Shown: positions 17,875-26,797, counted from the first letter of the stretch. The stretch: 64,000 nt of DNA from Legionella birminghamensis (GCF_900452515.1 NZ_UGNW01000001.1:1054001-1118000); one strand, 5' to 3'. The notes: generated from the sequence alone by a model not told the origin. A program made the numbers and translations.

Positions 17875-18792
17875 GTGGAATCCTTGATTACTTTGGGCTT
17901 ACTTGTCATTTTTGCCGTCACTTTTGTCCTGTCAGGTGTTAAAGTTGTACCCCAATCGGAAGAATGGACAGTCGAACGCTTTGGGAGATACACCCACACA
18001 CTGCATCCGGGTCTGGGGCTTATTGTTCCATTTATTGATCGCGTAACCTACAAAGTGAACATGCGGGAAAGAGTGCTTGAGATTCCTCCTCAGGAAGTAA
18101 TTTCCTCAGATAATGCGATGGTGACGATTGATGCGGTTTGTTTTTTCCAGGTAGTGGATACCGCCAAATCTGCTTACCAGGTCGATAATCTTGAACATGC
18201 TATCCGTAATCTGACCATGACGAATATTCGTACCGTACTGGGATCTTTGGAATTGGATGGTATGTTAAGCCACCGGGATGAAATTAACAGCCGTTTAATG
18301 CATGTCGTGGATCAGGCAACTACGCCATGGGGTGTGAAGGTAACCCGTATTGAAATCCGGGATATTCGCCCGCCTCAGGATCTGGTAGATGCTATGGCTA
18401 ACCAGATGAAAGCCGAGCGGGAAAAAAGAGCGTCCATTCTAGCTGCTGAGGGTGACCGGCAGGCGGAGATTTTAAGGGCAGAAGGGGACAAGCAAGGGCA
18501 GATCCTGCGTGCCGAAGCGGCTCGTCAGGAGGCGTTTCTGGAGGCCGAAGCCCGCGAACGGACTGCCCAGGCAGATGCCACTGCCACACGCATGGTCTCA
18601 GAGGCCATTGCTTCAGGTGACATCAATGCCATTAATTATTTCGTTGCTGAAAAATATGTGGATGCACTGAAATCAATCGGCAATGCCCAAAATAGTAAAA
18701 TGGTGTTATTACCGATTGAAGCGACAGGCATTATCGGGGCACTTGGCGGCATTACCGAATTGGTAAATAACGTTAAAAACAAGTCAAATTAG
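17875..18792 (+). CDS. Stomatin/SPFH-band protein (QmcA/paraslipin type)
   Basis: The 305-residue protein has an N-terminal membrane helix (about 3-22, [19 protein letters not shown]), the SPFH domain with [34 protein letters not shown] and [26 protein letters not shown], and a long Ala/Glu coiled coil ([29 protein letters not shown]). It pairs with the NfeD gene ten bases downstream, a classic SPFH-NfeD operon involved in membrane microdomains and protein quality control. I choose GTG 17875 because GGGGAG lies six bases upstream; GTG 17830 in frame would add 15 residues and has no site. Confidence 0.92.
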   Translation: MESLITLGLLVIFAVTFVLSGVKVVPQSEEWTVERFGRYTHTLHPGLGLIVPFIDRVTYKVNMRERVLEIPPQEVISSDNAMVTIDAVCFFQVVDTAKSAYQVDNLEHAIRNLTMTNIRTVLGSLELDGMLSHRDEINSRLMHVVDQATTPWGVKVTRIEIRDIRPPQDLVDAMANQMKAEREKRASILAAEGDRQAEILRAEGDKQGQILRAEAARQEAFLEAEARERTAQADATATRMVSEAIASGDINAINYFVAEKYVDALKSIGNAQNSKMVLLPIEATGIIGALGGITELVNNVKNKSN

Positions 18793-18802
18793 CGAGAAAA
18801 TA

Positions 18803-19279
18803 ATGAGCGGGTTGGTTTATTGGCATTGGTTGGCATTGGCCCTAATCCTGATGATAGCTGAGACATTAGGCGCCGCAGGCTTATTGATTGCCTTGGGAAT
18901 GGCAGCTACCTTGACAGGTCTTATTACCTTAATGGCCTTTTTGCACTGGCAATGGCAACTAATATGGTTTTCGATTTTATGTATTGTATTTACCATCGGC
19001 TGGTGGAAAGTACTTCGATACCGCACAAGGGTTTCGCCGCCGCCTTTAATGAATCGCCCACTGGATGCCTTAATAGGCCGCACGGCCCTGTTAAGTCAGG
19101 CGATTGAAAATGGCAGGGGTAAAATTTACTTAAATGACGCCTATTGGTTTGTAACCGGCCCTGAATTGCCTGTTGGGACGCGAGTAAAGATCCTGGGCGT
19201 ACAGGATAATACGGTTTTACTGGTTGAACCTCTGGACGAACTGCTTATCAAACCGAATCCCGGCGGGGATTTAAGGTAA
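18803..19279 (+). CDS. NfeD-family membrane protein
   Basis: The 158-residue protein has two or three hydrophobic helices in its first 70 residues (LALALILMIAETLGAAGLLIALGMAATLTGLITLMAFLHWQWQLIWFSILCIVFTIGWW). A soluble OB-fold domain follows (DALIGRTALLSQAIENGRGKIYLNDAYWFVTGPELPVGTRVKILGVQDNTVLLVEPL), the NfeD C-terminal domain. It is the short form without a ClpP-like protease domain. It probably works with the stomatin encoded immediately upstream. Confidence 0.92.
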   Translation: MSGLVYWHWLALALILMIAETLGAAGLLIALGMAATLTGLITLMAFLHWQWQLIWFSILCIVFTIGWWKVLRYRTRVSPPPLMNRPLDALIGRTALLSQAIENGRGKIYLNDAYWFVTGPELPVGTRVKILGVQDNTVLLVEPLDELLIKPNPGGDLR

Positions 19280-19369
19280 GTGGAAAGCTAAGATTCAAGC
19301 ATCAACAGACAACACAAAGAGGTTGAGTCAGTTTACCAAATGAAGGGAGATTATTCTTCCCTCACCCCT

Positions 19370-19909
19370 TTAAGGCTCATCACAACTCAATTGTGTAATC
19401 AAATTTATTAGCTGGGATTTAATAATCTGCTGATGAAAAATCCTTATTATAATAAAGTAGAGCTTTCCCCAGATATTTTTATATCGGATAAGTGTAGTTA
19501 GTTTGATAGTACGAGTCGTTCGTAGAATGACTATTCTAACATCCAAATGTTTATCATCTTCGCCAAATAACAATTCATCGTCTGTAAAATCATACAATCT
19601 GAAGAGTCCAATTCTTTTTCCGATAATCAATTGAGTGTCAAACTCTTTATCTGATGGAATATCGCTTGTTTTTAAGCCGAGCCAGCCCACCAGTCTATTT
19701 CTAAGATACAGCAGCTTGCGAGCCCATTGAGGCGAGGAATTAAAAAAAAGTTTTGCTATTTTTTCAATTGAATGATTTGAGTCAGCTGAAAGTACCCCTG
19801 AAAAAGTATCGGAATAGTGAAACCCTGGAAGTGCTTTATTGGTAATCTCGGTACTCGGTCTATTTATTTTTTTAATAACTATAGGGCATGTTAGCATTGG
19901 TCCTTCCAT
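19370..19909 (-). CDS. DUF2867 family protein
   Basis: This 179-residue protein shows DUF2867 features: the N-terminal LPGFHYSDTFSGVL, then FFNSSPQWARKLLYLRNRLVGWLGLKT, LYDFTDDELLFGEDDKHLDVRIVILR and the C-terminal WGKLYFIIIRIFHQQIIKSQLINLI. The function of the family is not established. The ATG at 19909 and a second ATG at 19897 (GGAAGGA just upstream) are both possible starts. The gene stands alone; the 186 bases upstream hold no feature I can name. Confidence 0.75.
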   Translation of the reverse strand: MEGPMLTCPIVIKKINRPSTEITNKALPGFHYSDTFSGVLSADSNHSIEKIAKLFFNSSPQWARKLLYLRNRLVGWLGLKTSDIPSDKEFDTQLIIGKRIGLFRLYDFTDDELLFGEDDKHLDVRIVILRTTRTIKLTTLIRYKNIWGKLYFIIIRIFHQQIIKSQLINLITQLSCDEP

Positions 19910-20095
19910 TTTTATCCAAGTTCCTAGTCCTTTGATTAAGAAAGGTAAAATTCCATTATAATGGTACTGATTTAAAGTTCAAATACAGGCTGTTTTTCAG
20001 GAACCCTTGGGCGCGGGGAAAGCATGTTTCCCTCACGTTTCGAATAATTCAATTTTGATTGATATTAATGCGATTTCTGTAGGTTCACGCTGTCA

Positions 20096-20980
20096 TTACA
20101 GTTCAAATCTTAATTGTTCTTCAGCCGATGGTGCAGGAGCAATATGATTCCGCCAGAAGCGCTGGATGGTGGTAGCGGCTTTGTTTTCAATGACTAATTG
20201 CTTTTTTCTATTTTTTATAAGTAATTCCATCTTTATATCTTGATACTCTTTAGCTTTGCCCAGCGTTTCAAGAGAAACATGAGGGTCGTATAATTTAAGG
20301 TTTAAGCAATCCAGTGGAGTCAGTAGATTGTTATCTTGAATATTGTCTTTCGCCCCCTGTTTCAGTAGTAAAAGAGCAAAATCAAATTTTTCATCCCATA
20401 AGGCCTGATGCAATAATGTCATGCCAGTCTCAGGGTTTTGTTCATTTTTGTTTAGAAAAAAATCCAGAAGATACTCAAAATCACTAATATTATTTTGGTT
20501 CATAGCTGTAATCAGAGAAGAGTAAATATCGGCTCCATCATTAACGAAAGGGTATTTTACCTGTAAAAGCAAATCGAAATAGGAGCCTTGTATCATTGAT
20601 ATGCAATGGACATCAAATTCAAAAAATCCATCTGAGTTTGCAGTACATGTTGGCGAAAAGGGCTGATTATCACCTTCAACAAATGGGTTATCTATGGTGT
20701 TACAGAAGTTAGGAATGTTAACCGTAGAGCAGTCATCCGGAGATACACCAATTTTTTGGGCCAGGTGAACAAATAAAGCAGACAGCATAAAGCAGTTCAC
20801 TTTGATTGGATTGTTTTCAGGACGTTTGTAAATATCTATTGATTCCGCATTACCTTCATATACCCAATTTTTTTCTTTTATAAACCGGGAGGTAACATCA
20901 AACAGCAAATCAATATCTGGATCATTTGTTTCTGCCTGTCTTCTATAATCCGTCAATATCGCATCTTCAACCGTCATCAT
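20096..20980 (-). CDS. Ankyrin-repeat protein with C-terminal IQ motif, candidate effector
   Basis: The 294-residue protein has an N-terminal domain I do not recognise (residues about 1-140) with several cysteines, then ankyrin-type repeats: FVNDGADIYSSLITAMNQNNISDFEYLLDFFLNKN (about 145-180) and TGMTLLHQALWDEKFDFALLLLKQGAKDNIQDNNLLTPLDCL (about 185-227). Near the C terminus AATTIQRFWRNHIAP matches the core IQxxxR calmodulin-binding motif, and the tail APSAEEQLRFEL is Glu-containing, as in Dot/Icm signals. Ankyrin repeats and an IQ motif are both eukaryotic-like. Known Legionella precedent for an IQ motif is SidJ, which is activated by calmodulin. Translocation is inference. Confidence 0.75.
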   Translation of the reverse strand: MMTVEDAILTDYRRQAETNDPDIDLLFDVTSRFIKEKNWVYEGNAESIDIYKRPENNPIKVNCFMLSALFVHLAQKIGVSPDDCSTVNIPNFCNTIDNPFVEGDNQPFSPTCTANSDGFFEFDVHCISMIQGSYFDLLLQVKYPFVNDGADIYSSLITAMNQNNISDFEYLLDFFLNKNEQNPETGMTLLHQALWDEKFDFALLLLKQGAKDNIQDNNLLTPLDCLNLKLYDPHVSLETLGKAKEYQDIKMELLIKNRKKQLVIENKAATTIQRFWRNHIAPAPSAEEQLRFEL

Positions 20981-21117
20981 TACTGCCTATTTTGATTGCA
21001 TTTTAAAGACATATTTTACTTTGAGACAAAAAAGAATCAATGGAGCAATAGATTGAACATTAAATAAGGCGGAACCAGTGTAGACATAATGCGGGGGATT
21101 ATACATCCTGAATAATC

Positions 21118-21163
21118 GTCTTTGCGAGCCGGAATGAAGAGGTTTCACTTTGTTCGCAAAGAC
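21118..21163. repeat. GTCTTTGCGA palindrome, short copy
   Basis: GTCTTTGCGA (21118-21127) and TCGCAAAGAC (21154-21163) form a perfect 10-bp stem, 19 bases beyond the stop of the cold-shock gene. A longer copy with 29-base arms lies at 21797-21880. The short copy may act as a terminator for the cold-shock mRNA. The remaining 20981-21181 interval shows nothing else. Confidence 0.65.
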
Positions 21164-21181
21164 GGTAATTATAGACATGGC

Positions 21182-21406
21182 TTAAGCCATTTCTTCAACT
21201 TCACCCATTGGAATAACATTAGACGCATGCAAACCGCGCTCGCCTTTTTCAAGATCGTAGGTCACTTGTTGTCCGGGCGCCAGAGTTTTATACCCTGAGC
21301 CATGAATGGCTGAAAAATGAACAAAAATATCTTCGCCACCGCCTGCAGGCACAATAAATCCCCATCCTTTGGCATTATTAAACCACTTTACTTCGCCTCT
21401 AGCCAT
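21182..21406 (-). CDS. Cold-shock domain protein (CspA family)
   Basis: The 74-residue single-stranded nucleic acid chaperone has RNP1 KGWGFIVP and RNP2 DIFVHFSAI, with the flanking VKWFNNA, VTYDLEKGERGLHASNVIP expected for the family. I start at ATG 21406, preceded by AGGAGAGG; the longer frame to 21445 has no family match. The upstream 21407-21700 interval is strongly AT-rich (long A and T runs around 21550-21650), consistent with a promoter and a leader, though I cannot mark a cold-box with confidence. Confidence 0.95.
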   Translation of the reverse strand: MARGEVKWFNNAKGWGFIVPAGGGEDIFVHFSAIHGSGYKTLAPGQQVTYDLEKGERGLHASNVIPMGEVEEMA

Positions 21407-21703
21407 AAATCCTCTCCTTTTGCTAATGCAAACTGGCAGCTGCATATCGATTTATACGACAGAACCAATAGCGCAATTGCCTTCGTCCTTAAATGACAAT
21501 TGTGAAAACCCATAAATAATACAGGTACTTTTCAACATAACTCAAAAATCATTCTTGTCAAATATTTTTTTGAAGTTTTTCATTCATTTTCCAGATAAAA
21601 ATAAAAATATGTGTTAAAAAAAATAACTATTTAAAAAAAATGATCATAATGGGAATTGAGAAAATTAACTTTTCAGCTTGAATCGCTTAGAATCACGCGC
21701 TAC

Positions 21704-21991
21704 AAACAGATACATAGGTAAATCTACACCAATGCATTAGAAATATCGAATCCCCGCGACACCGAGGCATAGGTATTTACACAAGTTCTACAAGCCGTCT
21801 TTGCGATCATAGCGAAACAATCCAGAACGAAGTTAAAATGAAGCACCGAAACTGGATTGTTTCACTTCGTTCGCAAAGACAGATGGCCTCTCCGTCAGAC
21901 TCACTTATATGATATGGCTTGTAGTCACTTGTGTAGATAGCTAGGGGACAGACTGTGTTTCAGAGAAGTGCAGATACCTATGAAACAGACT
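21704..21991. mobile_element. Nested MITE-like element with imperfect 9-bp target duplication
   Basis: The outer ends are CATAGGTAAATCTACAC at 21713 and GTGCAGATACCTATG ending at 21982. They are flanked by AAACAGATA (21704-21712) and AAACAGACT (21983-21991), which match at 7 of 9 positions. Inside is a second inverted pair: CATAGGTATTTACACAAGT (21768-21786) plus CTACAAGCC (21788-21796) against GGCTTGTAG (21916-21924) plus ACTTGTGTAGATAGCTAGG (21927-21945). A 29-base-arm palindrome (21797-21825 with 21852-21880) forms the centre. A partial GAATCCCCGCG lies at 21748-21758. There is no ORF. This accounts for most of the 21407-22004 gap. Confidence 0.7.
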
Positions 21992-22004
21992 TTAGGGGAG
22001 CTTC

Positions 22005-22451
22005 ATGTTTTCAATTGACGCACGTATTTTAAGCACTAGTGTTTTTCTTTATGAAAGCCATTTATCCACTGTTCTTGTAAAAAATGACAGTCAATTCCCC
22101 TGGCTTTTACTCATTCCCAGAGTATATGGGGTAGAGGAAATGATACAATTGCCTTCGGCTCAGCAGACCCAACTGATGGGGGAAATCGCATTCTTTTCAC
22201 GGATTCTGCAATCCTGTTGCCAACCGGATAAATTAAATATAGCTGCCTTGGGTAATATTGTTTCCCAGTTGCATATTCATATTCTTGCCCGTTATAAAAC
22301 AGACAATGCCTGGCCTCATAGCGTCTGGCAAGCTTCAATTACACCCAAGCCCTATAACCCGGAGGAGCTGGCTATTTTTATCAGCCGATTACAAGAGCAA
22401 ATTGAAAGAAATAACAATCAAAGATCTCCGGAAACATCCAAAATTCCCTAA
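22005..22451 (+). CDS. HIT-domain protein
   Basis: The 148-residue protein belongs to the histidine-triad superfamily of nucleotide hydrolases/transferases. The N-terminal strand contains LLIPRVYGVEEMIQLPSAQQTQLMGEI, and the triad region is GNIVSQLHIHILARYKTDNAWPHSVW (about residues 84-109), with HxHx followed by Leu instead of a third His. This variant is seen in a proteobacterial subfamily whose substrate is not known. It lies immediately after the repeat element, upstream of yqgE. Confidence 0.85.
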   Translation: MFSIDARILSTSVFLYESHLSTVLVKNDSQFPWLLLIPRVYGVEEMIQLPSAQQTQLMGEIAFFSRILQSCCQPDKLNIAALGNIVSQLHIHILARYKTDNAWPHSVWQASITPKPYNPEELAIFISRLQEQIERNNNQRSPETSKIP

Positions 22452-22515
22452 TCAAAAAAGTTTTGTCTAGATGGTATATACTGAAAGTTAAGAACTAAAT
22501 TTCAGGAGAGGGTTT

Positions 22516-23079
22516 ATGGCAATAGAGACTTCATTCGCTAATCAACTACTAATTGCCATGCCTTCGCTAAACGATCCTAATTTTCAACGGGCAGTGATTT
22601 ATGTCTGCGAGCATAATGAAAATGGTACCGTGGGGTTGATTATTAATCGGCCAATGCAATATCCCCTGGGATTGGTATTTGAGCAAATGAATATTCAGCC
22701 TCTTCGCAATGAGCAGAATTATCAGCCTTTATTATATGGCGGTCCAGTGCAACCAGAGAGGGGATTTGTGATTCATCGACCGACAGGCGGATGGCGTTCC
22801 AGTTTATCGCTGCGGGATGATGTAACAGTGACTACTTCAAACGATATTATACGGGCGATTGCGGATGATACGGGGCCAAAGGACGTCTTAATTACTCTCG
22901 GATATACGGGCTGGGGAGAGCATCAGCTGGAGGAGGAAGTTTTGACCAATACCTGGTTAGTTTGCCCTTATAAATCTGAGATTCTTTATGAAGTTCCTTT
23001 TGCCCAGCGTTGGGAATATGCCGGTAAAATCCTGGGAATCAATATGAGCCAACTGACTTCCGATGCTGGCCATGCCTGA
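22516..23079 (+). CDS. YqgE/AlgH family protein
   Basis: The 187-residue protein has the complete YqgE pattern: LLIAMPSLNDPNFQRAVIYVCEHNENGTVGLIINRP at the N terminus, LYGGPVQPERGFVIHRP, LGYTGWGEHQLEEEVLTNTWLVCP and LFQ/ILYEVPFAQRWEYAGKILGIN. Its function is not firmly known; AlgH was linked to alginate regulation in Pseudomonas. It is followed 47 bases later by ruvX, the usual gammaproteobacterial neighbour. AGGAGAGG lies seven bases before the ATG. Confidence 0.93.
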   Translation: MAIETSFANQLLIAMPSLNDPNFQRAVIYVCEHNENGTVGLIINRPMQYPLGLVFEQMNIQPLRNEQNYQPLLYGGPVQPERGFVIHRPTGGWRSSLSLRDDVTVTTSNDIIRAIADDTGPKDVLITLGYTGWGEHQLEEEVLTNTWLVCPYKSEILYEVPFAQRWEYAGKILGINMSQLTSDAGHA

Positions 23080-23126
23080 TAAATCTCGATTATAATCTGT
23101 AAACAGCACAATTTGGATTTTTTTAT

Positions 23127-23546
23127 ATGCCCAGCGGTATTTATTTGGGATTTGATTTTGGTTTGAAACGAATTGGAGTGGCTGTAGGGCAGAAAATTAC
23201 GCTGACAGCCCGTCCACTAACCACCCTCCATGCTGAATCAGGCATTCCTGATTGGCGACAGATCGATAAATTGGTTAAAGAATGGAAACCGGACGCATTA
23301 ATTGTTGGATTGCCCACCTGCATTGACAGCAGCGAACAATATACTACACCCCTGGCTCGCGAATTTGCCGAGCAGTTAATCCGTCATGTTGCTTTGCCTG
23401 TTCATCTGGTCGATGAAAGATTGTCAACGGTAGAGGCCCGGGCAGAGTTGTTTGCTCAGGGCGGATACCGTAAACTTAAGAGTAGCCCCATCGACAGTTT
23501 TGCTGCTTGTGTAATTCTTGAGCAGTGGCTGCAACATCCTGGATAA
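23127..23546 (+). CDS. ruvX: RuvX/YqgF-type Holliday junction resolvase-like protein
   Basis: The 139-residue RNase H-fold protein has LGFDFGLKRIGVAVGQ (first catalytic Asp), DALIVGLP near residue 55, VDERLSTVEAR (the conserved Glu) and the terminal IDSFAACVILEQWL (last Asp). The E. coli homologue processes the 5' end of pre-16S rRNA, and resolvase activity has been proposed for some members. It follows yqgE and precedes pyrB six bases later, so the three form an operon. Confidence 0.94.
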   Translation: MPSGIYLGFDFGLKRIGVAVGQKITLTARPLTTLHAESGIPDWRQIDKLVKEWKPDALIVGLPTCIDSSEQYTTPLAREFAEQLIRHVALPVHLVDERLSTVEARAELFAQGGYRKLKSSPIDSFAACVILEQWLQHPG

Positions 23547-23551
23547 ATAAC

Positions 23552-24451
23552 ATGAATCATTTTCTGGATATTAATCAATTAAGCGCGGCGCAAATTTACC
23601 AGTTACTGGAACGCGCCCAGGCATTTAAACAGGGAAAAGCCTCCTACCCGGTTTACTCGCAATATTGCATGGCAAACCTGTTTTATGAAAACAGCACCCG
23701 AACCAGAGTCAGTTTTGAAATGGCCGCAGCCCATTTATCCATGCAGGTTATTAATTTAGATCTCGGACGCTCCTCTGAAAGCAAGGGGGAAGTGATTGAA
23801 GATACGATACGCAATCTTGCGGCTATGGGAATTAATTTATTTACTATCCGTCATTCCCAGAATCTTCTGCCGCAGGAGTTGGCTGCTGTATTAGCGGATG
23901 ATATTCATTTGATTAATGCCGGTGACGGCACGAATCAGCACCCCAGTCAGGCAATGCTGGATCTGATGACTATTCTTGAGCATAAGCCCGATTTGTCATC
24001 GCTTAAAATCGCCCTGATTGGAAATTTGCGGCATTCACGCGTTGCCAACTCCCTGCAGGTTTTATTTAGTCTGATGGGAGTGAAAGAGCTTCGCCTGATA
24101 GCGCCGCAATTATGGCAGCCGCAAAAGCTGCACTTTGGCCAGGTGACAGAATCCCTGCAGGATGGATTGAGCGATGCCGATGTGGTCATTTGTCTCCGCG
24201 TCCAGCGTGAAAGATTGCTGGACAACGAAAGCCTGGATTTAAGTACTTTTCGCCGCTATTTTGCACTGACCCCAGACAGCATAAAATGGGCTAAACCGGA
24301 TGCCATTGTTATGCATCCAGGACCGGTAAACCGTGGTGTGGAAATTGACAGTGAGATTGTAGATGGCAAACAATCGGTAATTCTGCAGCAGGTGAGCAAT
24401 GGTGTTTTCATGCGTATGGCAATCATTGAGTCATTAATTGCCCGCGGCTAG
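23552..24451 (+). CDS. pyrB: Aspartate carbamoyltransferase catalytic subunit
   Basis: PyrB condenses carbamoyl phosphate with aspartate, the first committed step of pyrimidine synthesis. Hallmarks are the carbamoyl-phosphate motif YENSTRTRVSFEMAA (about residues 47-61), SSESKGE, the HPSQAMLDL motif with the GDGTNQHP loop (about 130-145), and the terminal IVMHPGPVNRGVEI (about 251-264). I start at ATG 23552 (MNHFLDINQLSA); a frame from 23525 overlaps ruvX and is less likely. No pyrI is adjacent, so the enzyme is probably of the class without the zinc regulatory chain. Confidence 0.95.
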   Translation: MNHFLDINQLSAAQIYQLLERAQAFKQGKASYPVYSQYCMANLFYENSTRTRVSFEMAAAHLSMQVINLDLGRSSESKGEVIEDTIRNLAAMGINLFTIRHSQNLLPQELAAVLADDIHLINAGDGTNQHPSQAMLDLMTILEHKPDLSSLKIALIGNLRHSRVANSLQVLFSLMGVKELRLIAPQLWQPQKLHFGQVTESLQDGLSDADVVICLRVQRERLLDNESLDLSTFRRYFALTPDSIKWAKPDAIVMHPGPVNRGVEIDSEIVDGKQSVILQQVSNGVFMRMAIIESLIARG

Positions 24452-24464
24452 GAGCCATCGCTGC

Positions 24465-24803
24465 GAATTCCCGCGGCTTGAGCTTGAGAGATCCTCGCAA
24501 GATTTAATCATCTTAACAGTACCACGTACCGCGCTTTATGCGCGGTAACCATAAATAGGATGGTGTATTGTAATACTTTTTATTCATCAGCAAACATTGC
24601 ATGGATACCGCGCATAAAGCGCGGTACGTAGCGTTTTTCAGTTATCCCTCAAGGGCTTGACCGCGGGGCCATGCAGCCCTCAAAACCCGATTTGCTTTGT
24701 GCAAAAAAAGGGTCCATTATGGGTCCCGCGGTCAAGCCGCGGGAATTCGGAATGGTCAAGCCGGGGAATTCGGCACGGTCAGCCGCGAGAATTCGGAATG
24801 GTT
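24465..24803. repeat. Complex repeat region between pyrB and comM
   Basis: This 350-base gap has no gene. It holds three layers. The first is a GAATTCCCGCGGC end (about 24467) and GACCGCGGGGCCATG (about 24660-24674), with mirrored GGGTCCCGCGGTC (about 24722-24734) and then three degenerate tandem GGGAATTCGG copies up to 24800. The second is an inverted pair at 24524-24547 and 24606-24629, whose 24-base arms are exact reverse complements, each itself nearly palindromic around CCGCGCTTTATGCGCGG. The third is a GAGAGATCCTCGCAAGATTT string (24486-24505) related to that after alaS. Confidence 0.75.
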
Positions 24804-26315
24804 TCACCTTGGAGCCTGCAGCATCTGCCTGAATGACAAAGCCTGCTTTATTGAGCTGCAGTCTACTCTATCCTTCCGCTGAATATCGGCAATACTGCGT
24901 GCTACTTTTAATAAGCGATGATAGGCCCTGGCAGATAAATTCAGGCGGGATAGTACTTCTGTTAAGAGTTGGTGTTCCTCTTGCTCAAGCGCACAGAGCG
25001 TTTCGCAGTCTTTCGTACTGAGGTGGGCATTGAGACAGCCTTGCCGTTTAAATTGGATGTCGCGAAATACCTGTACTTCCTGTCTGAGACGTTCGCTTTG
25101 CCCTGAACTTGTATTTAAAGGGCGGAGCAATTCCTCATTGGAAAGAGGAAGTACCGTAATTTGCATGTCAATGCGATCTAGAAAAGGCGCTGATAGTTTG
25201 CCCATATAACGCTGGATACGTTCCGGGCTGCACAGGCAGTTTGCCCTGGGGTTTCCCCATTGTCCACAAGGGCAGGGATTCATTGCTGCAATCAGTTGGA
25301 ACTTGGCCGGATACTCCATCTGAACAGCAGCTCTGGAAATATTAATTACCCCCGATTCCAGTGGTTCACGCAGGGTTTCCAAAACATGCCGGCTGAATTC
25401 TGGGAGCTCGTCTAAAAATAATATGCCGTTATGCGCCAGAGAAATCTCCCCTGGCTTGGGAGGGTTGCTGCCGCCAACCAGAGCCACATTAGATGCTGTA
25501 TGATGGGGCGAGCGAAAAGGAGGGGAGCGCCAGGCCTCATAATTGATTGTTTTTTTACTGATGGAATGAATAGCGATGCATTCAAATGCCTGCTCATCAT
25601 CAAGTTCTGGGATTAGAGTCTGAAAGCGTTTTGCCAGCATGGTTTTTCCACTGCCGGGGGAACCGCATAGCAAAACGCTGTGACCGCCCGCTGCAGCGAT
25701 GAACATTGCCTGTTTGGCATGATCCTGGCCTTTGATATCAGACCAATCGATGACTGAGTCAGCAGCCGTTGATACAGGAGGGGGCGGAAGACTTTTCAAC
25801 GATGTGTCCATGCAAAGGTAGCTGCATATTTCCCTAAGACTGTTTGAGGCTAAAACGCCTTCGTAACTTAATAGGGATGCTTCTTCGATATTTGCCTCAG
25901 GAATAATGATCAACCGGTTATCGCGGCGGCTGGATAAAATAACGGGAATGATGGCATTTACACCTCGCAACCCGCCATCCAGGGCTAACTCGCCAATAAA
26001 CTCATGATCGCCCAGTTTGTCCAGCGGAATTTGTCCGGATGCTGCCAGAATGCCAATGGCTATGGGCAGATCAAAGCCGCTGCCCGATTTGGGTAGTTCG
26101 GCAGGGGCTAAATTAACTGTAATTTTGCGGCAGGGAAATTCAAACTGGCTGTTAACAATAGCGCTTCTTACCCGATCCTTGCTTTCTTTTACTGCTGTTT
26201 CTGGCAGCCCCACAATGGTAAAACTCGGTAATCCATAGGCCAGATGGACTTCTACTGAAACAGGCTTGGCATAAATACCAATAGCACTGCGTGTTTTGCT
26301 TAGTGCGAGATTCAT
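24804..26315 (-). CDS. comM: YifB/ComM family AAA+ ATPase (Mg-chelatase-like)
   Basis: ComM is a helicase that promotes branch migration during natural transformation. The 503-residue protein has an N-terminal LonC-like domain (VEVHLAYGLPSFTIVGLPETAVKESKDRVRSAI), then the AAA+ module with Walker A CGSPGSGKTMLAKRF (about residues 216-230), Walker B GILFLDELPEFSR (about 294-306), and the arginine-bearing MNPCPCGQWGNP zinc-type loop, ending in a C-terminal Mg-chelatase domain. It matches a naturally competent lineage such as Legionella. UbiK is directly upstream. Confidence 0.95.
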   Translation of the reverse strand: MNLALSKTRSAIGIYAKPVSVEVHLAYGLPSFTIVGLPETAVKESKDRVRSAIVNSQFEFPCRKITVNLAPAELPKSGSGFDLPIAIGILAASGQIPLDKLGDHEFIGELALDGGLRGVNAIIPVILSSRRDNRLIIIPEANIEEASLLSYEGVLASNSLREICSYLCMDTSLKSLPPPPVSTAADSVIDWSDIKGQDHAKQAMFIAAAGGHSVLLCGSPGSGKTMLAKRFQTLIPELDDEQAFECIAIHSISKKTINYEAWRSPPFRSPHHTASNVALVGGSNPPKPGEISLAHNGILFLDELPEFSRHVLETLREPLESGVINISRAAVQMEYPAKFQLIAAMNPCPCGQWGNPRANCLCSPERIQRYMGKLSAPFLDRIDMQITVLPLSNEELLRPLNTSSGQSERLRQEVQVFRDIQFKRQGCLNAHLSTKDCETLCALEQEEHQLLTEVLSRLNLSARAYHRLLKVARSIADIQRKDRVDCSSIKQALSFRQMLQAPR

Positions 26316-26356
26316 TTATATTCCTTTAGGTAGACTTGGCAACTCAAAAAACCAGT

Positions 26357-26629
26357 TTAAATTTCCGTGTTCTGATCTTTATTGTTGGTTTGGAGTTTAA
26401 TCATTAAATTAACCTGAGCCTCCAGCGCTTCCAGTTTCTCTCTGGTCCGGGCCAGTACTTTGGTTTGCACATCAAATTCCTCGCGGGTGATTAAGTCCAG
26501 GCGATTAAAAGCTACCTGAAGAATTTCTTTAAATTTATCTTCAATATCCTTTTCAAGATTCTGGATGCTGGAGGGAAGGCTGGAAAATAGCTTTTTTGCT
26601 AGTTCATCGAAATACTTGGGGTCAAACAT
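26357..26629 (-). CDS. ubiK: UbiK/BMFP (YqiC) accessory factor
   Basis: This 90-residue protein is a small coiled-coil accessory factor of aerobic ubiquinone synthesis, forming trimers and binding UbiJ and membranes. MFDPKYFDELAKKLFSSLPSSIQNLEKDIEDKFKEILQVAFNRLDLITREEFDVQTKVLARTREKLEALEAQVNLM carries the N-terminal amphipathic helix, the V/ITREEFDVQ motif and the C-terminal heptads. It is co-oriented with comM, 41 bases apart. Confidence 0.93.
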   Translation of the reverse strand: MFDPKYFDELAKKLFSSLPSSIQNLEKDIEDKFKEILQVAFNRLDLITREEFDVQTKVLARTREKLEALEAQVNLMIKLQTNNKDQNTEI

Positions 26630-26797
26630 TTATGAAGCTCCTTATCAGTCTCGAATTGCTGATTATAACTGAATGTCGAATAGCAGGGAACCAATTGTCA
26701 AAGACACCCTAATCAGAGCCGGATTAAAAAAGTTCTTTGATTAATGAATTGATAAGTTAGAATAATCATTCGTCTAGACAGCTTCCAGGGATAAACA

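Noticed and set aside
20987-21178. 63-residue minus-strand frame between the ankyrin gene and the cold-shock gene
   Set aside because: It runs through the GTCTTTGCGA palindrome, has no clear ribosome site and no recognisable product.
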